Shown: positions 1 through 7,271 of the stretch, in pieces
How positions within the stretch are numbered: the first letter of the stretch is position 1
Layout: each line of letters begins with the position of its first letter
IMG/VR virus record: IMGVR_UViG_3300010354_000635
Span: 1 to 24,269 of that record
Strand: one strand, 5' to 3'
Source: a virus
Length of the DNA stretch: 24,269 bases
The notes under the pieces: generated by a model
Databases searched by the model: none
Told to the model about the DNA's origin: nothing
The model's input: the letters and a program-made list of their open reading frames with translations, nothing else
Made by a program: the position numbers and the translations under genes

Positions 1-666
1 AAAGATATGAAATCCCTTAGGATCATTATAATCGCTCCAAGTAAACTCACCATGATTGCCAAGGTAATGAATATTGCCAGAAGAGGACTTATGATGATAA
101 TGACCAGAGCAAACAAGATCAAAACGGTTAAAAATGCTAGCATCGTCACCGTGCGACACCATGGACCCCCTGTACATCTCAAATCCAGCGAGTTCCAAAT
201 GTCCAAAACAGACTTGCGCGTTTGTTCCACGAATCTTCTCCAATGAAAGTTTTCTGTTCTCATCACATATCCATGGTAGCATAAGAACGATTAGACCATC
301 AAAGTCAACTTCTCTTGGCAGTTGATCATAGATATGAAACGGGTATTGACCCCTAACGAGTTCGTTAAGAGCGTTTACTGAATTAGTGTTCTTATAGTAA
401 GTATCATGGTTACCAGCGATGATATGCACATCATAATTACGTCCAGCAATCGGGTCCAGAAAATCTTGTCGAAGACGCCGAGCAGTGTTAATATTAATGT
501 ACTTACGACGGTCAACGAGATCACCAAGATGGCATATCGTTGATACTCCTTCCTGTTCCAAAGTAGGAAGAAAAATGCTGCTAATAAATTGTTTATTATT
601 ATCGAGAAAAGCAATGCCGTCATTTCGAACACCCCAATGGGTATCTGTAATTAAAGCAATTTTCAT
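1..666 (-). CDS. 47: Recombination endonuclease subunit gp47 (SbcD/Mre11-like), C-terminus cut by window edge
   Basis: This is the nuclease half of the gp46/gp47 complex (the SbcCD/Mre11-Rad50 counterpart), which resects double-strand ends for recombination-dependent replication. The first 222 residues are present, and T4 gp47 has about 339, so the C-terminus lies beyond position 1. The calcineurin-like phosphoesterase motifs are intact. They are DTHWG at residues 8-12 (metal ligands D8, H10), GDLVDRR at 48-54 (D49), GNHD at 85-88, FGHLE at 154-158 and SGHYHH at 187-192. The ATG at 666-664 overlaps the stop of the upstream small orf as ATGA, so translation is probably coupled. It is the last visible gene of the uvsY-uvsW-orf-55-orf-47 operon. 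Gene 46 would be expected just outside the window. Identification rests on the full motif set and on gene order. Confidence 0.95.
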   Translation of the reverse strand, partial: MKIALITDTHWGVRNDGIAFLDNNKQFISSIFLPTLEQEGVSTICHLGDLVDRRKYININTARRLRQDFLDPIAGRNYDVHIIAGNHDTYYKNTNSVNALNELVRGQYPFHIYDQLPREVDFDGLIVLMLPWICDENRKLSLEKIRGTNAQVCFGHLELAGFEMYRGSMVSHGDDASIFNRFDLVCSGHYHHKSSSGNIHYLGNHGEFTWSDYNDPKGFHIF

Positions 667-869
667 CTAACAAAGTTTTTCTTCTTAGAGGGTGTTGTAA
701 ATTTAGTATTGTTATGCTTAATAACCGCAGCATTACAATAATCTCTAATTGCTTCTAGACGATGCAAATAGTTTGTTCTTTCGTTTTCATGCTTTGTTTC
801 ATTAAATGCTCCTTCCACAAGATCCTGAACGATTTGTGGAACAAGATGCATATTATGCTTCAAGTTCAT
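663..869 (-). CDS. Small conserved-position protein between genes 55 and 47 (68 aa), function unknown
   Basis: I do not recognise this 68-aa protein. It is basic at the C-terminus (it ends in a PSKKKNFVR-like tail) and probably mostly helical, with no membrane segment. The start at 869 is chosen because a good Shine-Dalgarno sequence (GGAG) lies 7 nt upstream. A longer reading from 893 would use a non-canonical position deep inside gene 55, and an alternative ATG at 851 has no clear ribosome site. With the chosen start it overlaps the end of gene 55 by 17 nt, and its stop overlaps gene 47 as ATGA. The tight fit supports a real coupled gene. Marine T4-like phages often have a short orf in this position. 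Confidence 0.7.
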   Translation of the reverse strand: MNLKHNMHLVPQIVQDLVEGAFNETKHENERTNYLHRLEAIRDYCNAAVIKHNNTKFTTPSKKKNFVR

Positions 870-1413
870 CTTCAATCTCCACATTATTATCAATCATGAG
901 TTCTTCTAACTTATTCTTTTTCTTCTGTTTTGTCAACAGTTCTTTTTCTTCGAAAGAACGAATGATCTCAGAAGAGTATTCATTTGTGTGGCTTCCAGTC
1001 GCAACATGCCTATCATGGAATATAGAATCCATCTCTTCGTTTGTAAACTGATTTTCAAAATTCTTGTGTTTAATGTATGTCTGTTTTTTTTCTTTAGCGA
1101 TGCGCCTAAGAAAAGCATTCCATGCAATCTGAGTAAAGTATGCAAATGGATTTGTAGATTTTGTTGGATTAAAATTATCCACAGAAGCTATACAGTTCTC
1201 AATACCATCTGCGATCATATCATCTCTATAAGAGTAATTCATGAAGTTTGGTTTATATGACAACTTTGTGCATATGAGAAGCACACACTCTCCAACGTAG
1301 TTAGGAATGGGTGGCTTAGGTTCATTGTTTTCTTTAGAAAGAACAAGCTTTTCATGATACACTTTCATGTGTTCATAAAGAGTCTTGTTATTAACATAAT
1401 GTTTAGTTGCCAT
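853..1413 (-). CDS. 55: Late-transcription sigma factor gp55
   Basis: gp55 is the phage sigma factor that directs host RNA polymerase to TATAAATA late promoters, with activation by the gp45 clamp. The protein is 186 aa (T4 gp55 is 185). It keeps the family signature: YVNNK near the N-terminus (residues 6-10), MIADGIE at 66-72, and NPFAYFTQIAWNAFLRRI at 88-105 followed by the basic stretch AKEKKQ. This corresponds to the sigma-region-2-like core. The start codon overlaps the upstream stop as TAATG. Seven octamers in this window match its expected target exactly. Its placement in the uvsY-driven operon implies that gp55 is made before late transcription begins. Confidence 0.93.
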   Translation of the reverse strand: MATKHYVNNKTLYEHMKVYHEKLVLSKENNEPKPPIPNYVGECVLLICTKLSYKPNFMNYSYRDDMIADGIENCIASVDNFNPTKSTNPFAYFTQIAWNAFLRRIAKEKKQTYIKHKNFENQFTNEEMDSIFHDRHVATGSHTNEYSSEIIRSFEEKELLTKQKKKNKLEELMIDNNVEIEDELEA

Positions 1414-1832
1414 TAATTTACCGTATTGCTAGCTGGTTGAGACATATAAAACTTTATAGTTTCTTCGTTTATGTTTGGTTTTTTTCTTGTTCTTTGATTA
1501 AGATAATTTTCTAAATATTCAGTAGATCTTCTCAAATTTGCTGTAAAGTTTTTATCAAAAGTTTTATAACAATAGATTCTAGAAGCAAAATAATACTTTA
1601 TCATATCTTCGTTTATATTAATTATTGATACGATATTAGTTTTATTCAACGCTACATAATTTTGTGATGAAAACGGTATGTAATTTATTAGTATTGCACC
1701 GGCTTCTTCATTATCATCTTGTTTTATTACCAGAATCATTGGATCTTTAATGATTACAGCATTATCATTTTCTGAGTCTAAGACACCAACGATATCATCT
1801 CTATTAGAGAGTTTCACTAGAACATGCGTCAT
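1413..1832 (-). CDS. LSm-like beta-barrel protein between uvsW and gene 55 (139 aa)
   Basis: This is a conserved-position protein of unknown role. Residues about 4-37 (V-K-L-S then RDDIVGVLDSENDNAVIIKD) look like the short beta strands of an Sm/LSm Sm1 motif. A second conserved block, YIPFSSQNYVALNKTNIVSI at about 51-70, follows. Related small proteins with this pattern occur in marine T4-like phages next to uvsW and gene 55. That is from memory and was not searched. The C-terminal 40 residues are basic and Asn-rich. The ATG overlaps the uvsW stop as ATGA, with AGGA upstream as ribosome site, and the stop overlaps gene 55 as TAATG. An RNA-binding or regulatory role is possible but unproven. 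Confidence 0.75.
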   Translation of the reverse strand: MTHVLVKLSNRDDIVGVLDSENDNAVIIKDPMILVIKQDDNEEAGAILINYIPFSSQNYVALNKTNIVSIININEDMIKYYFASRIYCYKTFDKNFTANLRRSTEYLENYLNQRTRKKPNINEETIKFYMSQPASNTVN

Positions 1833-3280
1833 GCTTTTAATCCTACCGTATATATCTTATACTCAAATTTTTCTTCATTGTAAATGTTTATTCTCTCTAT
1901 GAAGTGTAATAGTGTATGATTTTTCTTTGATTTCCAAGATAAATCATCAGATATATCATAAAGAGTACTGGTTGTTTTAGTCTCTGATTTTCTAAGACCA
2001 CGACCAATTGATTGCAAGTTTCTTATCCTTGACTTCGAAGGAGAAGAAAATATAATGTTATGCAAGTTACGAATGTTAACGCCGGTAGAGAAAGTCCCAT
2101 AACTAGCGACAATAATTGCATTCTTTTCTGACTCAACAATCTTACGAATCTGCTCACGTTCTTCTCCATCTATTTCTCCAGAGACAAAGAATACTTTTCT
2201 ATCACCGGCATCATTTTTAATCATGTCATATAAAACTTTTCCATGCTTCTCGACATACTGAAAAAGTAATAGTGTATTTCCATTATCTAATGATAATGCT
2301 AAGTTTTTAATAAATCTATTTCTTGCATCATTACGTACAATAAAATCTATCTCATCCTGATATGATGCATCTTTCAACATCTTTTTAATCTCATCAGGAT
2401 ATTTGAGAACTATAGCTTTAATATTAAAGTCTGCGAGATGTTTTTGTTCTATAAGTTCAGCTGTAGTTGTAACTTTCTTTACAGCTCCGAATATTCCCTC
2501 TAAAACCAATCTATGGGTTTGAGTCCCGTCGAGAGTACCCGTAAAGCCAAACCTATAACGGCAACGATGCAACTTGGACATAATAGAAGCCAAAGAAGCA
2601 GCTTTAAATAAGTGAGCTTCGTCACCTATGACCACATCAAACTGTTCGAAATACTTCTTATCAAGTTTGTAAATCGATTGCCAAGTAGAGATTGTGATTG
2701 GTTTATCTGTTTGTTTATCTTGTCCTGAGAAGATTCTATGAACATACCTATCAGATTCAAAGCCATAATCGGCAAAATCAGAAGCAAGTTGACTAACCAA
2801 AGAAGTAGTTGGCACAATAATAAGAGTACGGGCATTGTAGTATCTCGTTAGTAAGTAAATGATAAATGATTTACCAGATGCTGTTGGTGATAGTAATAGA
2901 GCTCTTCTGTTTCTAACAGCATAAACAAAAGCTTCAAGCTGATAATCTCTTGGTTCCATTGTGGGTTTAATTTTTGATACGAAGTCTTTAGCTTCTTTCA
3001 AAGAAAATTCTTCACAGGAAAAATCATCTATATAGTCTATAAGATAGTTTCTTTCCTTACAAAACTTTTCAATATATGGTATAAGACCAGTGTATATTAA
3101 GCATGTTAATGGATTAAATAGTCTAATCTTTCCATCCCAAAATTTATTCTTAAAAGCTGGCATGAATTTATAACCGGGTACAAAGAAAGTGAAATAATCA
3201 CTTAACTCTTGTGCTACGCCCGGTTCACATCTTACTTTTATATAAACTTCGTCGTGACGACTTATTTCCAATGAATCCAA
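1829..3280 (-). CDS. uvsW: UvsW superfamily 2 DNA/RNA helicase
   Basis: UvsW unwinds R-loops and branched DNA and drives the switch from origin-dependent to recombination-dependent replication. The protein is 483 aa (T4 UvsW is about 500). The N-terminal domain matches T4 in the DYFTFF...FWDGKIRLFNP segment (residues 28-57). Helicase motifs follow in order: Walker A SPTASGKS at 131-138, DEAH at 220-223, FTGTL at 246-250 and motif VI QSIGRGLR at 423-430. The initiation codon is TTG (3280-3278), directly after the uvsY stop. Alignment of the first residues with T4 UvsW supports it, and no nearby ATG preserves the N-terminal domain. Confidence 0.96.
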   Translation of the reverse strand: MDSLEISRHDEVYIKVRCEPGVAQELSDYFTFFVPGYKFMPAFKNKFWDGKIRLFNPLTCLIYTGLIPYIEKFCKERNYLIDYIDDFSCEEFSLKEAKDFVSKIKPTMEPRDYQLEAFVYAVRNRRALLLSPTASGKSFIIYLLTRYYNARTLIIVPTTSLVSQLASDFADYGFESDRYVHRIFSGQDKQTDKPITISTWQSIYKLDKKYFEQFDVVIGDEAHLFKAASLASIMSKLHRCRYRFGFTGTLDGTQTHRLVLEGIFGAVKKVTTTAELIEQKHLADFNIKAIVLKYPDEIKKMLKDASYQDEIDFIVRNDARNRFIKNLALSLDNGNTLLLFQYVEKHGKVLYDMIKNDAGDRKVFFVSGEIDGEEREQIRKIVESEKNAIIVASYGTFSTGVNIRNLHNIIFSSPSKSRIRNLQSIGRGLRKSETKTTSTLYDISDDLSWKSKKNHTLLHFIERINIYNEEKFEYKIYTVGLKA

Positions 3281-3715
3281 TTAACCACCCATAACGAATC
3301 GATTCCAATCTATTGCATTCTTAATGATAAAGTTTCTATTACTTATAGACTTAATAATAGTCTCTAATAACTCTACTTTTTCATTTTGGTATGCTACTTT
3401 AAGATTCATCTCTATGATATCTTTATCAGCATCCATGTACATTGGAATATCTTGTTTTAAGATAATACCTTTAGCTGGCAATTGCCAACCTTTTTCTTGT
3501 GATTCTTTAGTAGGTCCAAGAGTATAAAACTCATACTTATCTAGTTTTAGAGCTTTCATCTCTGACTCCATCTTTTTAAGACGAAGTCTTTCCTCTAAGA
3601 ATACACGATAATATTTATTATGTAGTGCAGGGATCTTTAAACTTTCAGATGCTAGCTCAGTGCTATCAATCTTCGTGTCACTTGTCCACATCTCAACAAT
3701 ATCTTCAATCTTCAT
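3281..3715 (-). CDS. uvsY: UvsY recombination mediator protein
   Basis: UvsY loads the UvsX recombinase onto gp32-coated single-stranded DNA. The protein is 144 aa (T4 UvsY is 137). Shared features with T4 are the N-terminal MKIEDI...IDSTEL pattern, the central basic helix around residues 40-58, the DADKDI motif at 95-100 (T4 SADKDV), and the C-terminal oligomerisation segment NRNFIIKNAIDWNRF at 126-140 (T4 SRGFAIKHIQDMRAF). It is the first gene of the recombination/sigma operon. uvsW begins immediately after its stop codon. A sigma70-like promoter is visible upstream and no TATAAATA octamer is present, which fits the middle-type timing known for T4 uvsY. Confidence 0.93.
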   Translation of the reverse strand: MKIEDIVEMWTSDTKIDSTELASESLKIPALHNKYYRVFLEERLRLKKMESEMKALKLDKYEFYTLGPTKESQEKGWQLPAKGIILKQDIPMYMDADKDIIEMNLKVAYQNEKVELLETIIKSISNRNFIIKNAIDWNRFVMGG

Positions 3716-3743
3716 GACGTATCTCGTGTTAATAATATTTTTA

Positions 3744-3772
3744 ATATTACCACATAAGTTTAAGTTTGTAAA
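3744..3772 (-). promoter_or_regulatory. Predicted sigma70-type promoter of the uvsY-uvsW-orf-55-orf-47 operon
   Basis: On the minus strand TTTACA (3772-3767) and TAATAT (3749-3744) are separated by exactly 17 nt. The gap to the uvsY ATG at 3715 leaves room for a leader of about 20 nt. The -35 box matches TTGACA in 5 of 6 positions and the -10 box matches TATAAT in 4 of 6. No late octamer is nearby. In T4 uvsY is transcribed from a middle promoter, but I could not make out a MotA box here. Confidence 0.5.
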
Positions 3773-3775
3773 TGA

Positions 3776-4297
3776 TTAAACGTCTTTTATTTCAAATAAA
3801 ACGTATTTAAATGAAGCTGTAGCTTCAATATAGTCTACACTTTGATCTGTTGTGTCAAATGATAGTTTACTTAAGTCGTATGGATACGCGTCTACAAATA
3901 CTATCTCGTAGTTTGCGTTTTTAGCGCTTGATAGTATCATCAAAGATATATCCGATCTTATACTGTCACCAGTATAAGTTTTTTTATCAGATAAAGCTTT
4001 ATATTCTGAAAAGTCTTTTGGTTTACCTAAAGCTCTTATCCAGTTATGAATCTCTAAATAATTTTTAAGGTTTTCATCTACTCTAAAAGTGATATCTAAA
4101 TCACCATAGTTTATGTGTTCACCGGGTTCGGGTATTTTTACGAAAGGATTTGGTGATTCATAAGATGGTAGAGTTATTGATGGTATGCTGACTTTTTGTA
4201 TAAAGAAGTTAATATGTGGTGCTCGCTTAATAGAAAACTTAAAATTAAGCGGTGAAAGAAAGTTAGGATTTGTTGGTGTATTTTCTAAAGCTGTCAT
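3776..4297 (-). CDS. Tail-tube-like structural protein (gp19-type fold; possible gp3 tail-completion equivalent)
   Basis: This 173-aa protein is not in T4 under this exact form. The pattern is that of tail-tube family proteins: an N-terminal block SPLNFKFSIKRAPHINFFIQ, then KVSIPSITLP (like the short loop of gp19 that precedes the pore strands), an INYGDLDITFRVDENLKNYL strand-turn, and an IHNWIRAL helix. The order of strands and the single helix resemble the paralogue gp19 found at 10821-11420. In marine T4-like phages the gene after 23 is often labelled gene 3 (tail-tube terminator), so that is the main alternative name. The ATG overlaps the upstream 142-aa gene as ATGA, and it should be transcribed from the late promoter at 4752. 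Confidence 0.65.
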   Translation of the reverse strand: MTALENTPTNPNFLSPLNFKFSIKRAPHINFFIQKVSIPSITLPSYESPNPFVKIPEPGEHINYGDLDITFRVDENLKNYLEIHNWIRALGKPKDFSEYKALSDKKTYTGDSIRSDISLMILSSAKNANYEIVFVDAYPYDLSKLSFDTTDQSVDYIEATASFKYVLFEIKDV

Positions 4298-4722
4298 GAA
4301 GTCCCTGCATTATCACTCGGATGTGTTGAAAGTACATCAATAACCTTTTTAAGTTTGTTTTGTGTTTCTTGATCTGCAGCTTTCTTTTCAGGTGTTACCG
4401 GTGGTCTACGTAGTTGATTATTTGTTGGAGCGTTTACATTTGCACCAGAACCATCTCGAGAAGCTAAACTTGTAGCTACACTTCTAAGAGTAGCAGTAGT
4501 CTGTGAATCTTCTCTTGTATAAGAAGGTTGTCTCTGCTGTCTATTTGCAGGCTGCTGTCTTTCTGGTCTACCCTGCCAAGCCGGCAATCTTTCTCTATCT
4601 CTTGGATACATAGCTTGTGTATCTGAACCACCGCCACGTGTTGTAGAAGGATATTGTGGCAACACACCAGACATTGTCTGTGTTGGTATATTTCGCTCTA
4701 TGAATTGTTTAAATTTTTTCAT
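4294..4722 (-). CDS. 142-aa Gln/Arg/Pro-rich protein with capsid-targeting-like N-terminus
   Basis: The function is not recognised. The first residues MKKFKQFIERN recall the capsid-targeting sequence of T4 internal head proteins (MKTYQEFIAEA). The middle (about residues 35-105) is a low-complexity, probably disordered, Gln/Arg/Pro-rich stretch, and the C-terminus (about 105-142) is a charged helix. The start at 4722 is chosen because it has a strong ribosome site (AAGGATAT). It also has its own late promoter 30 nt upstream and its own position behind the gene 23 terminator. The same frame is open further upstream, but that part lies out of frame inside gene 23. The last codons overlap the next gene as ATGA. 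A packaged internal head protein is possible, as is a tail protein co-made with its tail-tube-like neighbour. Confidence 0.75.
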   Translation of the reverse strand: MKKFKQFIERNIPTQTMSGVLPQYPSTTRGGGSDTQAMYPRDRERLPAWQGRPERQQPANRQQRQPSYTREDSQTTATLRSVATSLASRDGSGANVNAPTNNQLRRPPVTPEKKAADQETQNKLKKVIDVLSTHPSDNAGTS

Positions 4723-4751
4723 TAGAATATCCTTTCTAACTATTTTATTAC

Positions 4752-4759
4752 TATTTATA
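4752..4759 (-). promoter_or_regulatory. Late promoter (TATAAATA) for the 142-aa gene and tail-tube-like gene
   Basis: An exact minus-strand TATAAATA octamer lies 30 nt before the ATG at 4722, leaving a short leader that contains AAGGATAT. It directly follows the gene 23 terminator, so these two genes form a separate late unit. Confidence 0.8.
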
Positions 4760-4760
4760 T

Positions 4761-4788
4761 AAAAAAAGGGGAGCCGAAGCTCCCCTTT
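4761..4788 (-). terminator. Rho-independent terminator of gene 23 (UUCG tetraloop)
   Basis: Read on the minus strand, a perfect stem AAAGGGGAGC/GCTCCCCTTT closes on a TTCG loop. C(UUCG)G is an exceptionally stable RNA tetraloop. The stem is followed by a run of seven T residues. It starts about 28 nt after the gene 23 stop. Stem, loop and T-tract are all directly visible. Confidence 0.95.
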
Positions 4789-4816
4789 GTAGGTGACCGG
4801 TTGACCCGGTTCTTTA

Positions 4817-6157
4817 TTACATAAGGTTGTTAACGATAACTCTACGATAGTAGACGTTAGAATCCTTTGTAAGAGCACCAGCACCGGCTGTAGCACCTTC
4901 AGCGAATGGGTTTGCAACCATTCCGTAACGTGTCTTGAAGCCGATCTTAGGCTGGAAGCTGTTCTGGTCAACTGCACGAACCATCTGAAGAGGAACGTAT
5001 GGGCAGTAGAAGAGACCAGCGTCGAACGCTGAAGCACCCTTATAACCAACAGTGAGGTAGTTGCCACCGATTGCGTATGGATCGATGTAAACACGTAGGC
5101 GACCGTTAAGAACACCAGCGAATGTGTTACCTGTGTCATCTACCTGAAGGTTGTTGCTGTTAAGAGCTGGTGTATAGTCAAGAACACCGGCCATCTGAAG
5201 AGCTGAAGCAACGTCTGAAGAACAGATAACAATGTTACCCTTGCCTCTACGTGTATTCTTAGCAATCTGGTTGGCTTCTCTTTCAAGCTGGAACATAAGA
5301 CCCTTGAACTTTTCAACTGACCAACGGCCATTTGAGTCTGTATCGAGGTCGAAGATACCTGCAGTTGTTGTACCTTCCTGAGCACCAGACTGAGCTGTTA
5401 CGTTGATTGTACGAACAACTTCGCGGTTGATTTCAGCAAGGATTTCAGCAGAAAGAATGTTTGAAAGCTCTGTTTCAGCATCAAGGCCGTGAATTGCCTT
5501 AAGATCCTGAGCGAGTTCCATTGTGTATTCTGCCTTGAGAGCACGTGACTTAGCTGTTACAGTCACCTTCTCAATGCTGAATGCCATTTCAGCGAATGCT
5601 GAGTTGGAATCAGTACCAAGAGCTTCTGCCTGAGCTGTTGACATGCCTGAACCGAAGTTATAAGCACCGTTAGCAGCGTTGTTAGAAACAGCTGGAAGCT
5701 GACCAACATGCTTCTGACCAAGTGTGTTAGCACCAGAAACAACAGAAGAGAACGCTGTGTTAACTTCGTTGTAGAATGTTTCTGTACCAGACTGTGATGC
5801 ATAGCGTGAACGCATTGCGAAAATAAGGCCGGTTGGGCCTGTCATTGTCTGAACACCGCAGATGTCATAAGCAATGAGGTTAGGCATTGCACGACGAACG
5901 AGAGAAATCAATACTGGATCAAAAGTATCGATTGCACCTGTTGAAGCATCTGAACTTGATGCACCCATAAAGTTTGCTGGGATTGGCGATGCTTCTGAAA
6001 GAAGGAACTGGCTGTGAGCGCCTGACTCACGGAGAGCTCTTTCGGTATTTTCTAGAAGCTGAGCTGTAACCTGGCGCTTATGAGCATCCTTAATTGGATT
6101 AAGGTCATTATGCTCTAGGATTGGCGCCCATTTCTTTTGAATTTCTTCTACTAACAT
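4817..6157 (-). CDS. 23: Major capsid protein gp23
   Basis: gp23 forms the hexamers of the T4-type head. The precursor is 446 aa, shorter than the 521 of T4, as in marine T4-like phages. The N-terminal propeptide contains a helix (LVEEIQKKWAPILEH) and ends in a gp21 protease site, L53-S54-E55 before A56, matching the consensus (I/L)-x-E. The mature part begins ASPIPANFMG, and the conserved PVLISLVRRAMPNLIAYDICGVQ block follows at about residues 81-103. The ribosome site is AAGGAGA. There is a dedicated late promoter at 6190 and a strong terminator at 4761. Codon use is richer in C and G than in the neighbours, as expected for the most abundant virion protein. A separate vertex protein (gp24) gene is not seen in the window. 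Confidence 0.98.
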   Translation of the reverse strand: MLVEEIQKKWAPILEHNDLNPIKDAHKRQVTAQLLENTERALRESGAHSQFLLSEASPIPANFMGASSSDASTGAIDTFDPVLISLVRRAMPNLIAYDICGVQTMTGPTGLIFAMRSRYASQSGTETFYNEVNTAFSSVVSGANTLGQKHVGQLPAVSNNAANGAYNFGSGMSTAQAEALGTDSNSAFAEMAFSIEKVTVTAKSRALKAEYTMELAQDLKAIHGLDAETELSNILSAEILAEINREVVRTINVTAQSGAQEGTTTAGIFDLDTDSNGRWSVEKFKGLMFQLEREANQIAKNTRRGKGNIVICSSDVASALQMAGVLDYTPALNSNNLQVDDTGNTFAGVLNGRLRVYIDPYAIGGNYLTVGYKGASAFDAGLFYCPYVPLQMVRAVDQNSFQPKIGFKTRYGMVANPFAEGATAGAGALTKDSNVYYRRVIVNNLM

Positions 6158-6189
6158 TTATCTTTCTCCTTTTAGCGAAGGTTCTAAAT

Positions 6190-6197
6190 TATTTATA
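6190..6197 (-). promoter_or_regulatory. Late promoter of gene 23 (TATAAATA)
   Basis: An exact minus-strand TATAAATA octamer lies in the 45-bp gap between genes 22 and 23, 33 nt before the gene 23 start. It has an AAGGAGA ribosome site in the leader. Confidence 0.85.
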
Positions 6198-6202
6198 CTA
6201 TT

Positions 6203-7222
6203 TTATCTTTTAATAGTTCTTGAGATTGCCTGCACGTATGACTTGACACGTGGATCGGTATAGACCACATCTGTAGAAACTTCCTGTTCTTCGAACTCTT
6301 CTGTCACTACAGTTTGCGTGGGCGCCTTTTCAGATGTCTTGAAGAAGCTTTCCTTAATGATTGAAAGTTTCTTTGAGTACGTGTCAAGGTCACCGTCAAA
6401 ATCGATGCCTTCTGAAAGCGCGCGGAACTTTTCTATCTGTGTAAGAGCAAGATCTGAACATAGTGATTCAAACACATCGTTCATTTCATGTCCTACAACA
6501 TTAGTTCTAAGTTCACTATTTTCAGTAATAACCTCGTCTAACTTCTGTTCAAGTTCCTGTACTCTAAGAGCAAGTGATTCAAGTACATCTGTCTTATCAG
6601 CAGGTACTTCAATATAATGTTCTTCGAATACATTCTTAAGGCTATTAATGAATTCTTCCATTATCTCATTACGTAGTGTAGACTCAATAGCTACTTCATT
6701 TTCTTTCATCCATGATTCTACAACGTAATCTAGATATGTGTCTAACTTGCCAGCCATCATCTCTTCGATTTCAGAAGCCTTCTCAAGGAGTCTCTGTTCC
6801 ATTTCTTCTTCGAGTCTTACTGTCTCTACATTAATAGCAGAAGAAATTGCTGCTTCGAAAAGAGTTGTTGCTTTTTCTTTGAATTCTTCAGAAAGATCTT
6901 GACCTTCGAACATTACTTCAAAATCTTCTTTTAGTGATGACTTCATTGCTACAGATGCAGCATTTCTAGCAGAGTTGTCACCAACACCATAATCTTTATT
7001 AGGTCCGTACTGTGACATTACTTGATCATACCACTTTACAAAGTCTTTTCTTGGCATCTGACCGAGAGCTCCAAGAACAGAACCAATCATCTGGATTCTT
7101 GATTTTGGATCTGCAACAGACATTGCACCAGCCTTTAGAGTATCAGCAGCATTTGAAGCTTCATCAATTGCTTCAACGCTTTCTGTTACTTCAATTTCTT
7201 GATTTTCTAGTTCTTTACTCAT
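6203..7222 (-). CDS. 22: Prohead scaffold (core) protein gp22
   Basis: gp22 is the main core protein around which gp23 assembles, and it is later degraded by gp21. The protein is 339 aa (T4 about 269), very acidic and predicted largely helical/coiled coil (about residues 130-260, rich in Glu, Leu and Lys). The conserved stretch IGSVLGALGQMPRKDFVKWY (46-65) and the DYGVGDNSARNAASVAMKSS block (77-96) are typical of marine-type gp22. Possible gp21 cleavage sites of the (I/L)-x-E type include I19-D-E21 before A, L98-K-E100 and L121-F-E123 before A. It has its own late promoter and a strong ribosome site (AAGGAG). Confidence 0.93.
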   Translation of the reverse strand: MSKELENQEIEVTESVEAIDEASNAADTLKAGAMSVADPKSRIQMIGSVLGALGQMPRKDFVKWYDQVMSQYGPNKDYGVGDNSARNAASVAMKSSLKEDFEVMFEGQDLSEEFKEKATTLFEAAISSAINVETVRLEEEMEQRLLEKASEIEEMMAGKLDTYLDYVVESWMKENEVAIESTLRNEIMEEFINSLKNVFEEHYIEVPADKTDVLESLALRVQELEQKLDEVITENSELRTNVVGHEMNDVFESLCSDLALTQIEKFRALSEGIDFDGDLDTYSKKLSIIKESFFKTSEKAPTQTVVTEEFEEQEVSTDVVYTDPRVKSYVQAISRTIKR

Positions 7223-7251
7223 TTAAGGATCTCCTTAGTATTTTTAATAAT

Positions 7252-7259
7252 TATTTATA
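7252..7259 (-). promoter_or_regulatory. Late promoter of gene 22 (TATAAATA)
   Basis: An exact minus-strand TATAAATA octamer sits in the 49-bp gap between genes 21 and 22, 30 nt before the gene 22 ATG. AAGGAG is present in the leader. Confidence 0.85.
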
Positions 7260-7271
7260 TAATTAACACGT

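Noticed and set aside
870-893. Longer start for the small orf between 55 and 47
   Set aside because: The extra residues lie inside gene 55, and the internal ATG at 869 has a clear GGAG at proper spacing.
3612-3619. AATAAATA-like octamer inside uvsY
   Set aside because: It has a mismatch in the first base, lies within coding sequence and has no gene start at suitable distance.
4723-5139. In-frame upstream extension of the 142-aa gene into gene 23
   Set aside because: The extension is read out of frame within gene 23, crosses the UUCG terminator and the late promoter, and has no capsid-like or other sensible protein features. The ATG at 4722 with AAGGATAT is the supported start.
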